Positions 26,007 to 37,261 of a stretch of 64,000 nt of DNA are shown here, in pieces. The translations under genes were made by a program, and so were the position numbers. This DNA is from Riptortus pedestris (taxonomy: Eukaryota > Arthropoda > Insecta > Hemiptera > Alydidae), in NCBI GenBank assembly GCA_019009955.1, contig CM032230.1:104692001-104756000 (forward strand), written 5' to 3'. How positions within the stretch are numbered: position 1 is the first letter of the stretch; each line of letters begins with the position of its first letter. The notes beneath the pieces were generated by a model. That model made no database searches, was not told the DNA's origin, and saw only the letters and a program-made list of their open reading frames with translations.

Positions 26007-27414
26007 CATATCTGCTAAAGCCCTATAGGTCGTAATTTTTGTTTAATCGTTACCAAAGTCGATATATTAACGTTTTATGTAAAAATGAAGTCAAGTTCGT
26101 TAATGGCTGATATCCGACCCTTGGGAGGGGCCAAGTTTAGAGGATAGAATTCCAAAAATTCTTAATACATCTTAATTGTTTAGAACCAATCTTATTGTCT
26201 ATGTACGTCTAATGTTCTATAACTGTTGATGTGTACATCTTTTCTATGTATTGAATATTAAACGAGATACTTACATATTTCAGTTTTCCGGCCACTTAGA
26301 AAACCAAGAGAACCACTTCAATCCAAGGCTAAATATGGTTTTAAACCTAATATGGTTTTAAACCTAATATGATTTTAACTGAACATTTACTTTGTGAGAT
26401 ACTTATAAATTCGTTGCGTGATGACTTCACCAGTCAAGATTTTACGTTCTTGCCCTGAAAATGTTTATTAGATCTATACGATAATGGGTATTTAACCATT
26501 TCAGTCAACACTGAAAATCATATTTGTTATTGGCTGAAATCTGAGTTGGGGGATAGAGGGTCTTTTTTTTAACCCTCAGTACCCCCCCCCCAATAAGTTT
26601 CAATAAGTTGTCCTCCAATAGTTACAAGAAATTATTTCAATTCTACATTTTCACATTTGTACGTGTGGCAGGTACGTGGACGTGAAGTAGGTAATTTACA
26701 ATCATATTGTCTAAATACAGGAAATATATTTTTTGGTATTTTTAATTAATACATCACATAATTAGGAGTTAAATACTAGAGAAAATCGACTGTGCTTCCC
26801 AATTATCAAGCTTTGTCGAGATATAGACAAATTAATTCATATTTAATGAACATGAAGTGGAAAACTTCACAACAGCGCATGAGTGTGAAGAGCCCGATGG
26901 CTTTGGTCGGAGGTCAAGTGGTCAGTTTTACTCTAAATCCCGGTGCTCGTACAGCTAAAAAAATCCGACTCGCAGGGACTGCGTAAACTAAGCAGATTTC
27001 TCAAATACTGGGTGATCTGATCTTACTACATATTCTCTAGTTCTAATTTAAATGCCGATGAGCAGAAGTGGGTGTTAATATAATCCGTTTCAGCCCATAA
27101 AATAATTGAAATGTAATTATAATTAATTCTTTATGACTATTTTACTGCTCAAATACAGGTGACAGGTGTAGCCCCACAATGGTGTGCGGATCGGGCATGA
27201 AATGTTGCTCGTCATCCACCTGTTGCAAGGCAACTCAGAAATGTTGCGGAAGTTCTGGAAGATTTTGTTGCTCTACCGTTTCATTCTTGTATGTGATTTT
27301 ATTTTTTTAGGATAATTCTGTATTTAATACATACTAACTTACTTTTAATACTTTTATTTTTTAATATTTTTTTCTAGGGCAACTCCAGCTTTGGCAGTTG
27401 AACCACAAGAATAA
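18597..27414 (+). CDS. Secreted cysteine-rich peptide B, paralogue of A, with an 8.5 kb first intron
   Basis: Exons 18597-18690, 27159-27288 and 27378-27414 give 86 residues. Exon 1 (94 nt) and exon 2 (130 nt) have exactly the lengths and phases (1, 2) of gene A. Residues 1-21 are a signal peptide almost identical to A. Cysteines are at 35, 41, 47-48, 53-54, 60-61 and 68-69 (C-x5-C-x5-CC-x4-CC-x5-CC-x6-CC), and the tail ends LATPALAVEPQE. Intron 1 is about 8.5 kb and filled with dispersed repeats and microsatellites, against 1.2 kb in A. It is formally possible that exon 1 and exons 2-3 belong to separate broken copies, but all splice sites and phases are intact and no competing exon was seen in between. 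Secreted product of unknown function. Confidence 0.72.
20520..20650 (+). repeat. Family M terminal fragment, variant
   Basis: gtgcgtaaactaagcagatt and gagtagaagtggatgt match the left end of a family M variant. The same variant occurs at 26962-27078. Both are in intron 1 of peptide gene B. Confidence 0.5.
21225..21540 (+). repeat. Dispersed repeat family M, right-hand partial copy
   Basis: Carries gatatttcgaa, gatttcagccgtt, cgagtttggtaac, a short TA-rich tract, tcggcatctcctaggtggga and ggaaatctgctaaaa. In intron 1 of peptide gene B. Confidence 0.58.
24185..24715 (-). repeat. Dispersed repeat family M with a long (TA)n tract
   Basis: Minus-oriented copy: gtccatctatcctacccaag, the (TA)n tract at 24273-24327, cgttaacggctgaaatta, atctccgttattat and tcatgaagcactttatttga. 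In intron 1 of peptide gene B. Confidence 0.6.
25852..26300 (-). repeat. Dispersed repeat family M, minus copy
   Basis: Starts with the palindromic terminus cagatttcccttaagggaag, then gacgaaaatgaggtccgttg, a (TA)n tract and taatggctgatatc. In intron 1 of peptide gene B. Confidence 0.6.
26962..27078 (+). repeat. Family M terminal fragment, variant
   Basis: Starts actcgcagggactgcgtaaa, then ctaagcagatttctc; shares gagcagaagtgggtgtt with 20520-20650. It ends about 80 bases before exon 2 of peptide gene B. Confidence 0.52.
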
Positions 27415-27972
27415 TTGGTGAACATCAAAAAAACATTTTTCAATTTACCTAAATTGGCATGGATATTGAAGTCTGGTTCTTCGTTCAATTTTTTTTAAAG
27501 CTTTGTTTTTATCTTTAATGTTTATAACACTAACGATCTTGTTTCTTACGAGTGTGAATTACGTTTCTATTAATGATTCTATACTTACACTTGTATAAAC
27601 CTTAACGACAGAAAATTGTATCATAAACCATCACAGAGATTTATACTGATTGCGAATATCACTTATGCATATGACTTCTTATTAGTAAACAGAATTATAA
27701 ATGGCGTCTTTCAGTGGAGGATATAACAAAATAACAGACATCTTTCTTCAAGATTTCCCTCAGTCTATAAGAATTAATGTTTAAATGTTTGGCGTTTCAT
27801 CACCTTAAAAAAATAATTTATTCGTCTAAATATCTCTAACTTATAATTTATCGTTGGTTCAGGATTATACGATAGTTTTATAAATGTATAAATTTCAGAA
27901 GGCTCAACTGGTTTTGATTTATGGTTTTAATGTGGCTTATAAGCTTATAAAAAAGAATTGTAAAGAGAGTAA

Positions 27973-27978
27973 AATAAA
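27973..27978 (+). terminator. Probable poly(A) signal of gene B
   Basis: AATAAA in taaaataaattgag, about 560 bases after the stop. The surrounding sequence (ttgtaaaga upstream, attgag downstream) is shared with the gene A signal. Confidence 0.48.
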
Positions 27979-28492
27979 TTGAGTCCATAAGAAAAATATA
28001 TACATATTGTATCATTCAATTTCCTCTTATATCTTCATTACTAAATTTGATATATTAACAATTATATAATTAACAAACCCTGCAAACTGAATATAAATTA
28101 TTTTATTATCTAAGTAGCACACTGGGGCTAATCACTTGCCAAAGTATTCGTCTATTTCAATATTTCAGTTATTTAACATTTTATGAAAAAATATCAATAT
28201 TTGTCCTTCGTATACTTGAAATCAAATGATCACATCTCTTGATATGGGTGCTAAGTGGATAATATAAAGTGTCAACATTATGAAATCTTGAGGTTTTGAA
28301 AACCTGAGACATTTTTGTGTATATTCTCCACTTGCTGTTGTCTAAAGAGTGCAATTTATCACAGATGTTTTTAATCTCAAGGTAAAGCATACTTATCAAA
28401 CCTTCCATTACATCATTATCGATCGCATTGATAATACTAATTCACTATAAGTGGTTTCAGTATAGCTTTCGTAATTGAAACCTATCTTCGTT

Positions 28493-31097
28493 ATGGCGAA
28501 CCAAGTAGTTTTTATCCTGTGCATTTCTCTGCCTGCCTTCTTCGTGTTCGCGTACTCATCGATAAATGAAAGTAATGATTCAATCAATTATATTATGTGT
28601 GATGTGGAGAGAGTGGTTGTGGAACTCTTGGGCGATTCGGCAAAACGGCTTTATTAAGCGATCAGACTTTCGTGTTAGTTTCAAGGCATCTTCAGTTCAC
28701 TGTCCTTTGGACTGATGAGCGAGTAACTGAGGCGAAAGTCTTCTCTGCTAATAAGGAGTTTCTGTCGGATTGTGCACTTATTATCATATTTATAATCATA
28801 TTAAGGCAGGAGAAGGAAAATAAGTGATCATGTCTAATCCGAGCACAAGTTTCTAAAGCTCAAACCATAGTCAAGACTTTTTTCGAAGACTCGACGTCGA
28901 AGGCATTGTTAGTCGAGTTATATTTTTAAGACCTTCATGGGTCGGGAAGGATTTGTCACTATCTGTGAACATAGATAAAGATATCCTTTCATGGTCAAGG
29001 CTTAAGCTGGGAAAGTCTTTTTTTTCTTTCTTTCTTTTTTGGTGGGAGTGAAAATCTATCAGATTTTTTATTAGCGTTTCAGTATGTGGTTGTAATATCA
29101 TTTCTGAATTCTTTATTTATCATTAGACCATTAAATTAACATTTGAGCTTTAGAAAGATGTTCTCGAAATGCTGTTTGTCTCTTGGTGTGCTGGTCCAAT
29201 TGATATATCTGTATACATTGGATATTTACTTCAATCTTGTGCAAACTAACCTTGCGAAATATTTGTGCATTCAGTGGGAAAATTCTAATTTCCAATTTTA
29301 AAACTCGGTGCTACTTTTCATCCACGCATATGAACTAATAAAACAAAATTCTCAATACAAACATTACTCTCTAGACCACTTATCAAAATTTAATATTAGC
29401 GCCTAAATATTTTGAAAATAAAAACATTTCTACAACTTCATTGTGGATTACAGACAGTTAAATCTTTGAAATTTACAAATTTTCTCATGAAACATCTAGT
29501 TCAAGCACTATTTTTTTATAACTATTTTTTTTAAATACAAAAGAATTACATTTAAAGAAATGGTCAAATATCGAGTAGCACTTCCCTTGCACTAATCTTT
29601 AAAAAAATATGTGGTAAAATAATGTTCAATAACAGTTTGATTTATTCAAATTGTTTTATACTCAAAATATACATTCTTAAAAACATATAACATTCAAGCG
29701 CCTTGATCTGCGTAGTCAGTCACTAAAACTTGGAAATAAATCACCAAAGTCCATGATTTCCATTAACATGCTAAACTAGTACAAACTGGCCAATAACAGC
29801 TCTGATACACAATGTGCTACGAAATAAGCTTTAGTGGAGAAAATGTCGTATATTGAAAATAAAAAAAGGTCTATCAAATTTTTGTTTTCGAAAATTTTCA
29901 ATAACAGTAAAATTAACCATAAATCAATTTTTTTTAGGACAGTATACTTGTAGTGCAGATTTTTAAAAATTCATCTCCTTGGGGCTAGAAGTAGGTGAAC
30001 GTAAGGAAACCCCACACTTAGCTTTCCATACATCAACCATTTTTGAATATTCCATATTCTGAGATTTTTAACGGGTAGTCAATGAGAGCTTATAGATGAT
30101 TTACGACACTGTAGAGAACAACAAGTTTTCAATTCCCTCCTCCAAAGAAATTAAGAAATTTTGGTAATATTACAGTCGGTTTTATAATAGTACTTTGTAA
30201 TGAAAATCATTCTCATCATATTACAAGAAGAAAAAAATTAACCAATTATTATTATTATTCTTTATTAAAGAAATAAGAGTAGCCTGACTACACAGCTGAA
30301 TCATCAATCCCATGACATTTAAATTGAATGCTAATGAAACTAAAGTTGGAATAAAATAAAAGTAATAAGTTTGCAACAAAAAATATTTATTTTTGGTAAA
30401 CTCATTTAAGGTGTAAACATATTTGTTTTAAAACACTTATACTTGTGACAATGGAAAAAAAAATTCTGGACGTTTTGATGGACACACTGGCGATATTACA
30501 AAGGTTCTGTTTGTATTCTCAACATGAGCAGCAACATTACAAGTACTGACAAGTGCAAGTACTGATTTTATGAAAATTAATGCTGCGTACGAAATCATAA
30601 CTTTCTAAATAATTTATTTTAATTGAGTCATTTTATCACAAAATAAAGTACTGACATAATGAAAAATAATATTTAAAAAAAATGGTTTTGGGAATATTCT
30701 CCCAAATTACTTCGTTTCCAACTATATAAAAATGATCCTGCTTTCATTATTTCCTAATTTCGTGTAAGCATATGAAAAGGTAAGTATATTTATTAAATAA
30801 TAATATATTATTTCATATAAATGACATAAGCTATAAATGTGACATTGATATTGCAGTTGACAAGTGTTCGTTAAAGACCTACTGTGAAGAGGGTAAGCAT
30901 TGTTGTACAAACCTGACCTGTTGCGAGAATGAGCTAGTTTGTTGCAGAGGTGGCCTCTACTGCTGCGAAAAATCAAACACAACTAATTTATCTCGATTTG
31001 AGTATGTATCATCTATTATTATCAATTGTCATATATGAACTTATCACATAATGGTTTTTACAGCGTTGCCATGACTGAATCATGGTTTTCATTATAG
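28493..31097 (+). CDS. Secreted cysteine-rich peptide C
   Basis: Exons 28493-28571, 30857-31001 and, most likely, 31064-31097 give about 85 residues. The ATG at 28493 opens a hydrophobic signal peptide (residues 1-20). Donor gtaatg is weak but in phase 1, joining to acceptor ttgcag to read NEIDKC, the position equivalent to ENGDRC in gene A. Cysteines are at 30, 36, 42-43, 48-49, 55-56 and 62-63 (C-x5-C-x5-CC-x4-CC-x5-CC-x5-CC). Exon 2 ends at a gtatgt donor in phase 2, as in A and B. The third exon is uncertain: acceptor tttacag at 31063 gives a tail ending ESWFSL, while attatag at 31097 gives a different, slightly longer tail. A weak TATA-like tataag lies near 28448. Secreted product of unknown function. 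Confidence 0.7.
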
Positions 31098-31151
31098 ATC
31101 ACATATACTTAGGTGTGTTTTCTATTTGTGATCCTTAACTATTACTGAAAT

Positions 31152-31275
31152 CTCTCTCTCTCTCTCTCTCAAAAAAATAAAATAAAAATAAATAAAATAA
31201 ATAAATAAATAAAAATAAATAAATAAAAAAAATAAAAAAAATAAATAAAAAAAATAAAATAATAATAAAAAAAGA
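31152..31275 (+). repeat. (CT)n followed by A/T-rich low-complexity tract
   Basis: tctctctctctctc followed by about 100 bases of aaataaa-type simple sequence just downstream of peptide gene C. Confidence 0.85.
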
Positions 31276-31552
31276 TATGAAATTTGCGGCCTAAGTAAGC
31301 CACTCACTGTCTGGCTCTTTTTATCTGAATTTCAGGAAATTGCCATATTGCTTGTATTAACAAGACACTTGTCTTTTTTGTCTAAACAGTTTTTACCTTT
31401 TACGAATTCAGTAGCTTGTCTAAAGTTGAAGTTGAATAGCTTAATGGTATATAAATAATAGTCCTTTAGATAATTGACTCTCACTTTAGGTCTTAAAATA
31501 CTAACATCTAAATTTTGCTTCATTCGAAAAAGAAAAAGGACCAATTAAATAA

Positions 31553-32023
31553 AAGTCCGTCTCGCAGGGACTGCGTAAACTAAGCAGATTTCCCTCGTGA
31601 AGTTTAATAATAGATAAACCTACATACTGCTAACTCAACACCACCGTGAATAATAAGTGAATAAATACAAACGGTAATAAGAAAGCTTTTCCGCGTCTCA
31701 AATGTAATAAAACATGTCTGGCACAAGAACATATTAGCATGCATCTCGTATAATAAAAATCTCTGGAAGACAATATTTGGTATTTCAGCTTCGAATAATG
31801 TGGTTTATTATAAAACAGAGTATTATTTTTGTAAAACTATTGGAAGTGAAGGGGTTTACTGTATGCTGAAAAATGCAAATATCTCAGTTAATATTCAGGA
31901 TAGAGAATAAATGTATATTACAACATTTATATTATATTTAATTTGCAATAAGATTTATTCTATACACTTTTTCGATCCGACTTATAGTAACAGAGATATT
32001 TGGAATTAAGGGAAATCTGCTAA
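31553..32023 (+). repeat. Dispersed repeat family M, copy with internal deletion
   Basis: Starts agtccgtctcgcagggactg and ends aagggaaatctgctaaaa, but the microsatellite half is missing: the sequence jumps from gagatatttggaatt to the right terminus. Confidence 0.62.
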
Positions 32024-32029
32024 AAATGG

Positions 32030-33900
32030 GCTATGGTCGGAGTACACATGCACTGAAGATGGTAGATCGGTTGGTTATTCCAAGAGCGTGCATTAGATTT
32101 TATTTTTAATAATGACCCATTATGAAATTAAAATAAACGTATGCATTATCATCGTTAAGCGACACAGCTACTTGTCTTAATCGTGCTCTTGTATTATCTA
32201 AAGTGGGAATTCTATTACATTGCATTGCGATGTTGAAAGGAGGGGGACTGTAACGTCAACTTGCCAAGGTCGTCTCTTTTCTCCTTAATTAAATTTAAAT
32301 GATTTCATCCTCCTAAAAATGCTCAAAGTGGATAATATGACATTTGATTATCTACAACATTAGCTGAAATAAATATGTTATATATTAGACCATGGTAGAA
32401 TTCGCTACAAATTGAAGAGTTTATCTCGACATCTCAACAAATGAACGAAATAGTTAAACCAAATTATTTATGCACATTACACAATTGCTGTAATATATCG
32501 TCGCAGATATTTTTAGGAAAGTCCTTCCTTCAAGAAGTAGAACTAATCTCGGCTGTTCTTTTTACAGACCACAGTTATATTAATGTATCCTAATAAGTCC
32601 ACTCTCCAATATGTTTTCATACGGGCACAAAAAGTAACAAGCCACCAAATTTTAGAACGCAATCCAGTAATAAGTGTAACAATGTTCAATTCATGTCAAA
32701 TTTCTTGAGCTTGTGAGAAGTGCTTTAAGACAGACTGGTAGAAGTAAGGATACTTGCGTTAATAAGTGAACGAAATCACAGTGTTTTTTTCCTATTTAAT
32801 TCCAAACAAAAATGAATTAGCGAAACCTGTATATGTAATTGCAAGCTTAAGTGAATCCACTTTTTATGTTTTATTTAGAGATTGCAAATTTGTGCATACC
32901 TAAATATGCTGAAACAATTTGAAAAACCTATTTCGTAATTTTTATTTTTATTTCAACGAATGCGCATGTTCTTCGAATGAAATAAATATATTTTATAATG
33001 TTGTTTCTTTAATGACTACGAATGATTTTATTTATTTTTTTCTTAATCTCTTTCAAACAAGACCCTTCCATTAAAAATTCTGTGAAAAACTAGTTTATGA
33101 CTTTATAGATTAATTCATTCAGTAATTTTAATGTAAATTGGTTATTTGTTTTAGGGAAATTGTTATTAATAAGGTGAGTGCTAGCCGGCGTTTCGAGCCT
33201 ACAGTTCTTCAGTAATCTGATGTACATATATCGATTGTTTGTAATACTAAATGTAAAAAATTAAAATTATGCATGACATATGTTGTTATATTTTCCTTAT
33301 TTATATTCACGAATAAATTATATGTTATTTAAACTATTGTTATTACTTTCCCAATTTGTCTTTCTGTGTTAGCATTTTACTTCTTCAACTTTTAACACTC
33401 CTTATGCCATCTGTACTCCTGGAAAGTCCTGGCGTTTGTCCTCTTTTGATCACTTATTCAGTTTTCAAAAAGATGACGAATTTTGTTACAATCTAGTTGT
33501 ATTAGAGAGATTAGATTCCTGAAGCCATTATCTACCATAACAATTTCTGTAAAGGCCTACAAGTAATCTTAGCAGACTTCTCTTACGGGAAATTAGTTAT
33601 TGGTGAACTTACTACTGGTGTTTTTCGGAAATGTTCTGAAATCTCCATCAATCCTATATATGAGCTTGCAAATTATTTATATATTTTTTCTGTTAACTAA
33701 CGACGTTTTCGGGATTTAAGAAGAAGGGCAAAACGTATAACAACTACTTATTTCTACTAACTAAAAATGTCATATAATTAATATTGCTTAGTGTATTGTA
33801 CTACAATTGCTATTTCACACACATTTGTAGGCGTTTTGGCCAAACGTATACCCCTTCTCTTACTCCTGGGATTTTTAGACTATGCAACGGTACTTCCGAG
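32030..33900. other. No gene recognised
   Basis: AT-rich spacer between the + strand and - strand gene groups. Only a Penelope-tail-like segment at 33170-33225 was recognised. Confidence 0.5.
33170..33225 (-). repeat. Possible Penelope-like 3' tail
   Basis: Minus strand reads ttactgaagaactgtaggct then cgaaacgccggctagc. Only the tail is recognisable. Confidence 0.33.
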
Positions 33901-33907
33901 CATATTT

Positions 33908-34465
33908 GTATTACCTTACATTTCATTATGTTACGGTATTACCTTACATTTCATTATGTTACGGTATTACCTTACATTTCATTATGTTACGGTATTACCT
34001 TACATTTCATTATGTTACGGTATTACCTTACATTTCATTATGTTACGGTATTACCTTACATTTCATTATGTTACGATATTACCTTACATTCCTTACGGTA
34101 TTACCTTATATTCCATTATGGTACAGTATTACCTTATATTTCATTATGTTACGGTATTACCTTACATTTCATTATGTTACGGTATTACCTTACATTTCAT
34201 TATGTTACGGTATTACCTTACATTTCATTATGTTACGGTATTACCTTACATTTCATTATGTTACGGTATTACCTTACATTTCATTATGTTACGGTATTAC
34301 CTTACATTTTTCGGTATTATTACACCTTCATTTCATTATGTTACGGCATGTTACGGCATTACCATACATTCCTTACGGTATTACCTTACATTTCATTATG
34401 TTACGGTATTAACGGGTGTTTTACTTTCACATTCCTTACGGTATTACCTTATATTCCATTATGCT
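33908..34465 (+). repeat. 28-bp minisatellite
   Basis: About 15 near-perfect copies of a 28-base unit (cattatgttacggtattacc plus ttacattt) from 33908, becoming degenerate after 34300. The unit has no stop codon in any forward frame, so long artefactual reading frames run through it in all three frames. Confidence 0.9.
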
Positions 34466-34555
34466 ACAGTATTAGCCCATGTCCTACTTACGTTTCTAAT
34501 TTTGTTAACACATGTATTTGCCGTAGTTCATATTTTCCCTAGTTTTTCTCTTTAC

Positions 34556-35343
34556 CAGATTTCCCTTAAGGAAAATCAGCTACTGAATATGTACTCATTA
34601 CGCGATTTTTGAAAACGTTTCTCGTGTCCATCGATCCTTCCTAGTAGATGACAAAAATGAGGTCCGGTAAAAATATATATATATTTGTCTGTTAACGCTC
34701 TAACGGTCGTAATTTTTGATTGGTCGTTATCAAACTTGATATTTAAACGTTTTATGTAAAAATAAATATCAACTTCGTTAATGTCTGAAATCGGACAGGG
34801 GAGAGTTTAGAGGTTGGGGATTTCGAAATTTCTTCATTATTATACGGAAATTATTATTTATTAACGTTCACTTTTTGCAACTCAGGCTAATTGGGACGGG
34901 TTATCTACAGGTGACCACCCTTTTCTAGCCAGGGTGAGACTTAGGATGTTATTTAATGAATTTCGTCACTAAATAATTTCCTTTGCCCAGGCAAGAATCG
35001 AACTCGCCACTCTAGGTTTACCATGTGAGATAAAGGTCAACGCTTTAACTCACATGGCTAACCTGAGCCCCATGCGGAAATTAAATATTCTGCAAATATT
35101 ATTACATACGTTCTTTCACTATCTTGAGTATTAACCGTTTTTTAAATGTTTTCTGGTTTTTGGCCTTCAGTAAACCCCCACTCCTGCTTAAGTTATATTA
35201 ACGATAAACTATTAGACCATGAAGCACTTCATTTGAAGCTTAAATATTGTTCCTATTGAACTTTTACTTTTCGAGGTATACGCAAATACGTGGCGCACAA
35301 GGGAATGTACTTAGTTAACGCAGCCCCTGCGTGGCGGACTTTT
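34556..35343 (-). repeat. Dispersed repeat family M, interrupted by SINE copy 2
   Basis: Minus copy from gatttcccttaaggaaaatc to gcagcccctgcgtggcggac. The SINE at 34851-35071 splits it, so family M was present before that SINE insertion. Confidence 0.7.
34851..35071 (-). mobile_element. tRNA-derived SINE, copy 2, nested in a dispersed repeat
   Basis: Minus strand: ggggctcaggttagccatgt (A box), then gagttcgattcttgcctggg (B box), then a conserved tRNA-unrelated body with taacccgtcccaattagcct and a taataaataataattt tail. It interrupts the repeat copy at 34556-35343 and is flanked by near-identical 10-base direct repeats (acggaaatta / gcggaaatta). Confidence 0.78.
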
Positions 35344-35344
35344 C

Positions 35345-36280
35345 TGTGCTGCACTAAGTGGAAAATTCTTAGAATTAGGACTTTTCTAAAATGATCATGC
35401 CTTAAAATATTTTAAAGTTTCTTCTTTTCCTTTCAAATAGGGTCTATTTGATACATTTGGGAGCAGAGGTTTTATCGAGTTCTTAATGTAATAAGTTACA
35501 TAAATATAAAACCAACGATGTTACATGACTATTTTTGTTTGGTTCAAAATTCCGAGGGTAAAAGTTATGATGTAAGTACGATGGAGACCACGTTAGTTCA
35601 TCACGCGAAGAGGTAACATTCCAGCTCGAATAACCTGTCTTAAAAGTTCAATATCCTCAAAATAAGTTGACATTTCCATTTACTAAGTAAACAAGAAACG
35701 TTACGCAAGCTCAGTACCTACTCTGGAATAAGGAAAAAAGGTTGCTTTATATTGATTCTACTTTTCATGGAAGTATCTCACCTTTCTCATAGCGGTTGTC
35801 TGATTCAGTCATGCTTGAATTTTAACATAAGATTTCCCTTATAGTAATCCATCTATTGAAGTTGTTCTTATGAAGGGGTTATATAACACTATGGAGCTTA
35901 GAGGTTTTTAGCCGCCCCCAGCGAGGCTCGAGAAATTCGTAATCATATCTTTATGTAGCGAGTGAGCATATCGACGTACGGCAAAGGAATGAGCCATCTC
36001 CAGTACACTGTCCGTAGAAGCGATCTAAGAACGCCAAAATCTGGGCTGTCAGATGTATATTCACGTTAGATTCCCGCTGACCCACAAGCACTGCGACACT
36101 AACGCGCGTTGGTTAGCGGCTTCTTAGCTAATGTTCTCCCGAGGCGGGAATTGAACCTACACCTATTTTCAACTTCAGTTTATAGATGTACCTTTTGGTA
36201 GATATATCCACGCATATTTGTATCTGTTACTGCTTCTTGGTTTGTTCGTTACCAAACACGTTATATAAAAGTATCATAAA
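35345..36280. other. No gene; possible degraded tRNA-related repeat at about 36060-36165
   Basis: The minus strand at 36165-36145 reads taggttcaattcccgcctcg, resembling a Pol III B box, but no convincing A box lies upstream. Confidence 0.3.
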
Positions 36281-36282
36281 AA

Positions 36283-36724
36283 AGTTCGTCTCGCAGGGGC
36301 TGCGTAAGCTAAGCAGATTTCCCAGGTGAAGTTTTACAATAGAGAAATTTCACGAGAGCCGAGCGTGGAAGCGTGAGGAAACTCACGACTAGAACCGACA
36401 TTAGCCGATCTCATCTCGTCCGTTATCCACACACACTTAATAAAATTGCAAATATCTAGGCTAATATTCAAGATAGAGAATAAATGTATAATCTTAATTT
36501 TCAATAAGATTGGAGCTATACAAGTTTTCGATCCGACGTATAGTATCGGAGATATTTCAACTTTTCGATAATCTCCCCTTCTTAACCTCCCCTCCCACTT
36601 GTCCAATTTCAGCCATTAACAAACGTGATATTTCTTTTTGCATAAAACGAGTAAATATCGAATTTGGTAACCATCAAACAAAAATTGGGACCGCTAGAGC
36701 GTCAACAGACAAATACACACACAG

Positions 36725-36763
<39 letters not shown>

Positions 36764-36890
36764 ATTTTGAACGGACCTCATTTTCGTCATCTCCTTCGTA
36801 GTAGCGATGGACATTTGAGGAAATCTTTCGAAAATCGCGTCATGAGTACGACCTCAATAGCTGATTTCCATTAAAGGAAATCTGCTAATA
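36283..36890 (+). repeat. Dispersed repeat family M, near full-length copy
   Basis: Left end agttcgtctcgcaggggctg, right end ggaaatctgcta, with (CA)n(TA)n at 36718-36762 in the internal microsatellite position. Useful as a reference copy of about 0.6 kb. Confidence 0.72.
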
Positions 36891-37261
36891 TCAAGTGATC
36901 GTTAATAGAGAAAATCGGACCCAGAGGAATTGGTGATTGCAGAAGGAGAGAATATCTCCATTATTATAAATAAGGTCAAATTCTTCAACCAATATTGTTG
37001 ATAATGTAACTTCTTCATTTTAATACTTCAGTATCCATTTCTCCAAGGCGTTTTGAGGAAATTCAAGTTCTTTTCTTCCTTAATCAATTTGGCAATGTCC
37101 AGTAGGGTTTCAATTTGGATGTATTCCAGAAGCAACTCTGAAATAATAATAATTATATAAATTTCAATAGTGTTTTCAAGAATGAGGGAGATTCACTAAA
37201 AGTATACAAGCTTTTATTCATATTTATAGAAAATATGAAATAAATTACCTCTTTTATTAGC

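Noticed and set aside
31122..31307. Minus-strand frame rich in Phe, Tyr and Leu
   Set aside because: Translation of an A-rich simple-sequence tract.
33784..34612. Three overlapping long reading frames of 176-273 codons
   Set aside because: They are produced by the stop-free 28-bp minisatellite in three frames; the peptides are simple repeats and have no flanking gene signals.
34851..35071. Possible tRNA gene from the A and B boxes
   Set aside because: No foldable acceptor stem was seen, and the sequence recurs as a 200-base repeat with a common tail; it is a SINE.
36060..36165. B-box-like sequence on the minus strand suggesting another SINE
   Set aside because: No convincing A box and no second copy; noted only as a possible degraded repeat.
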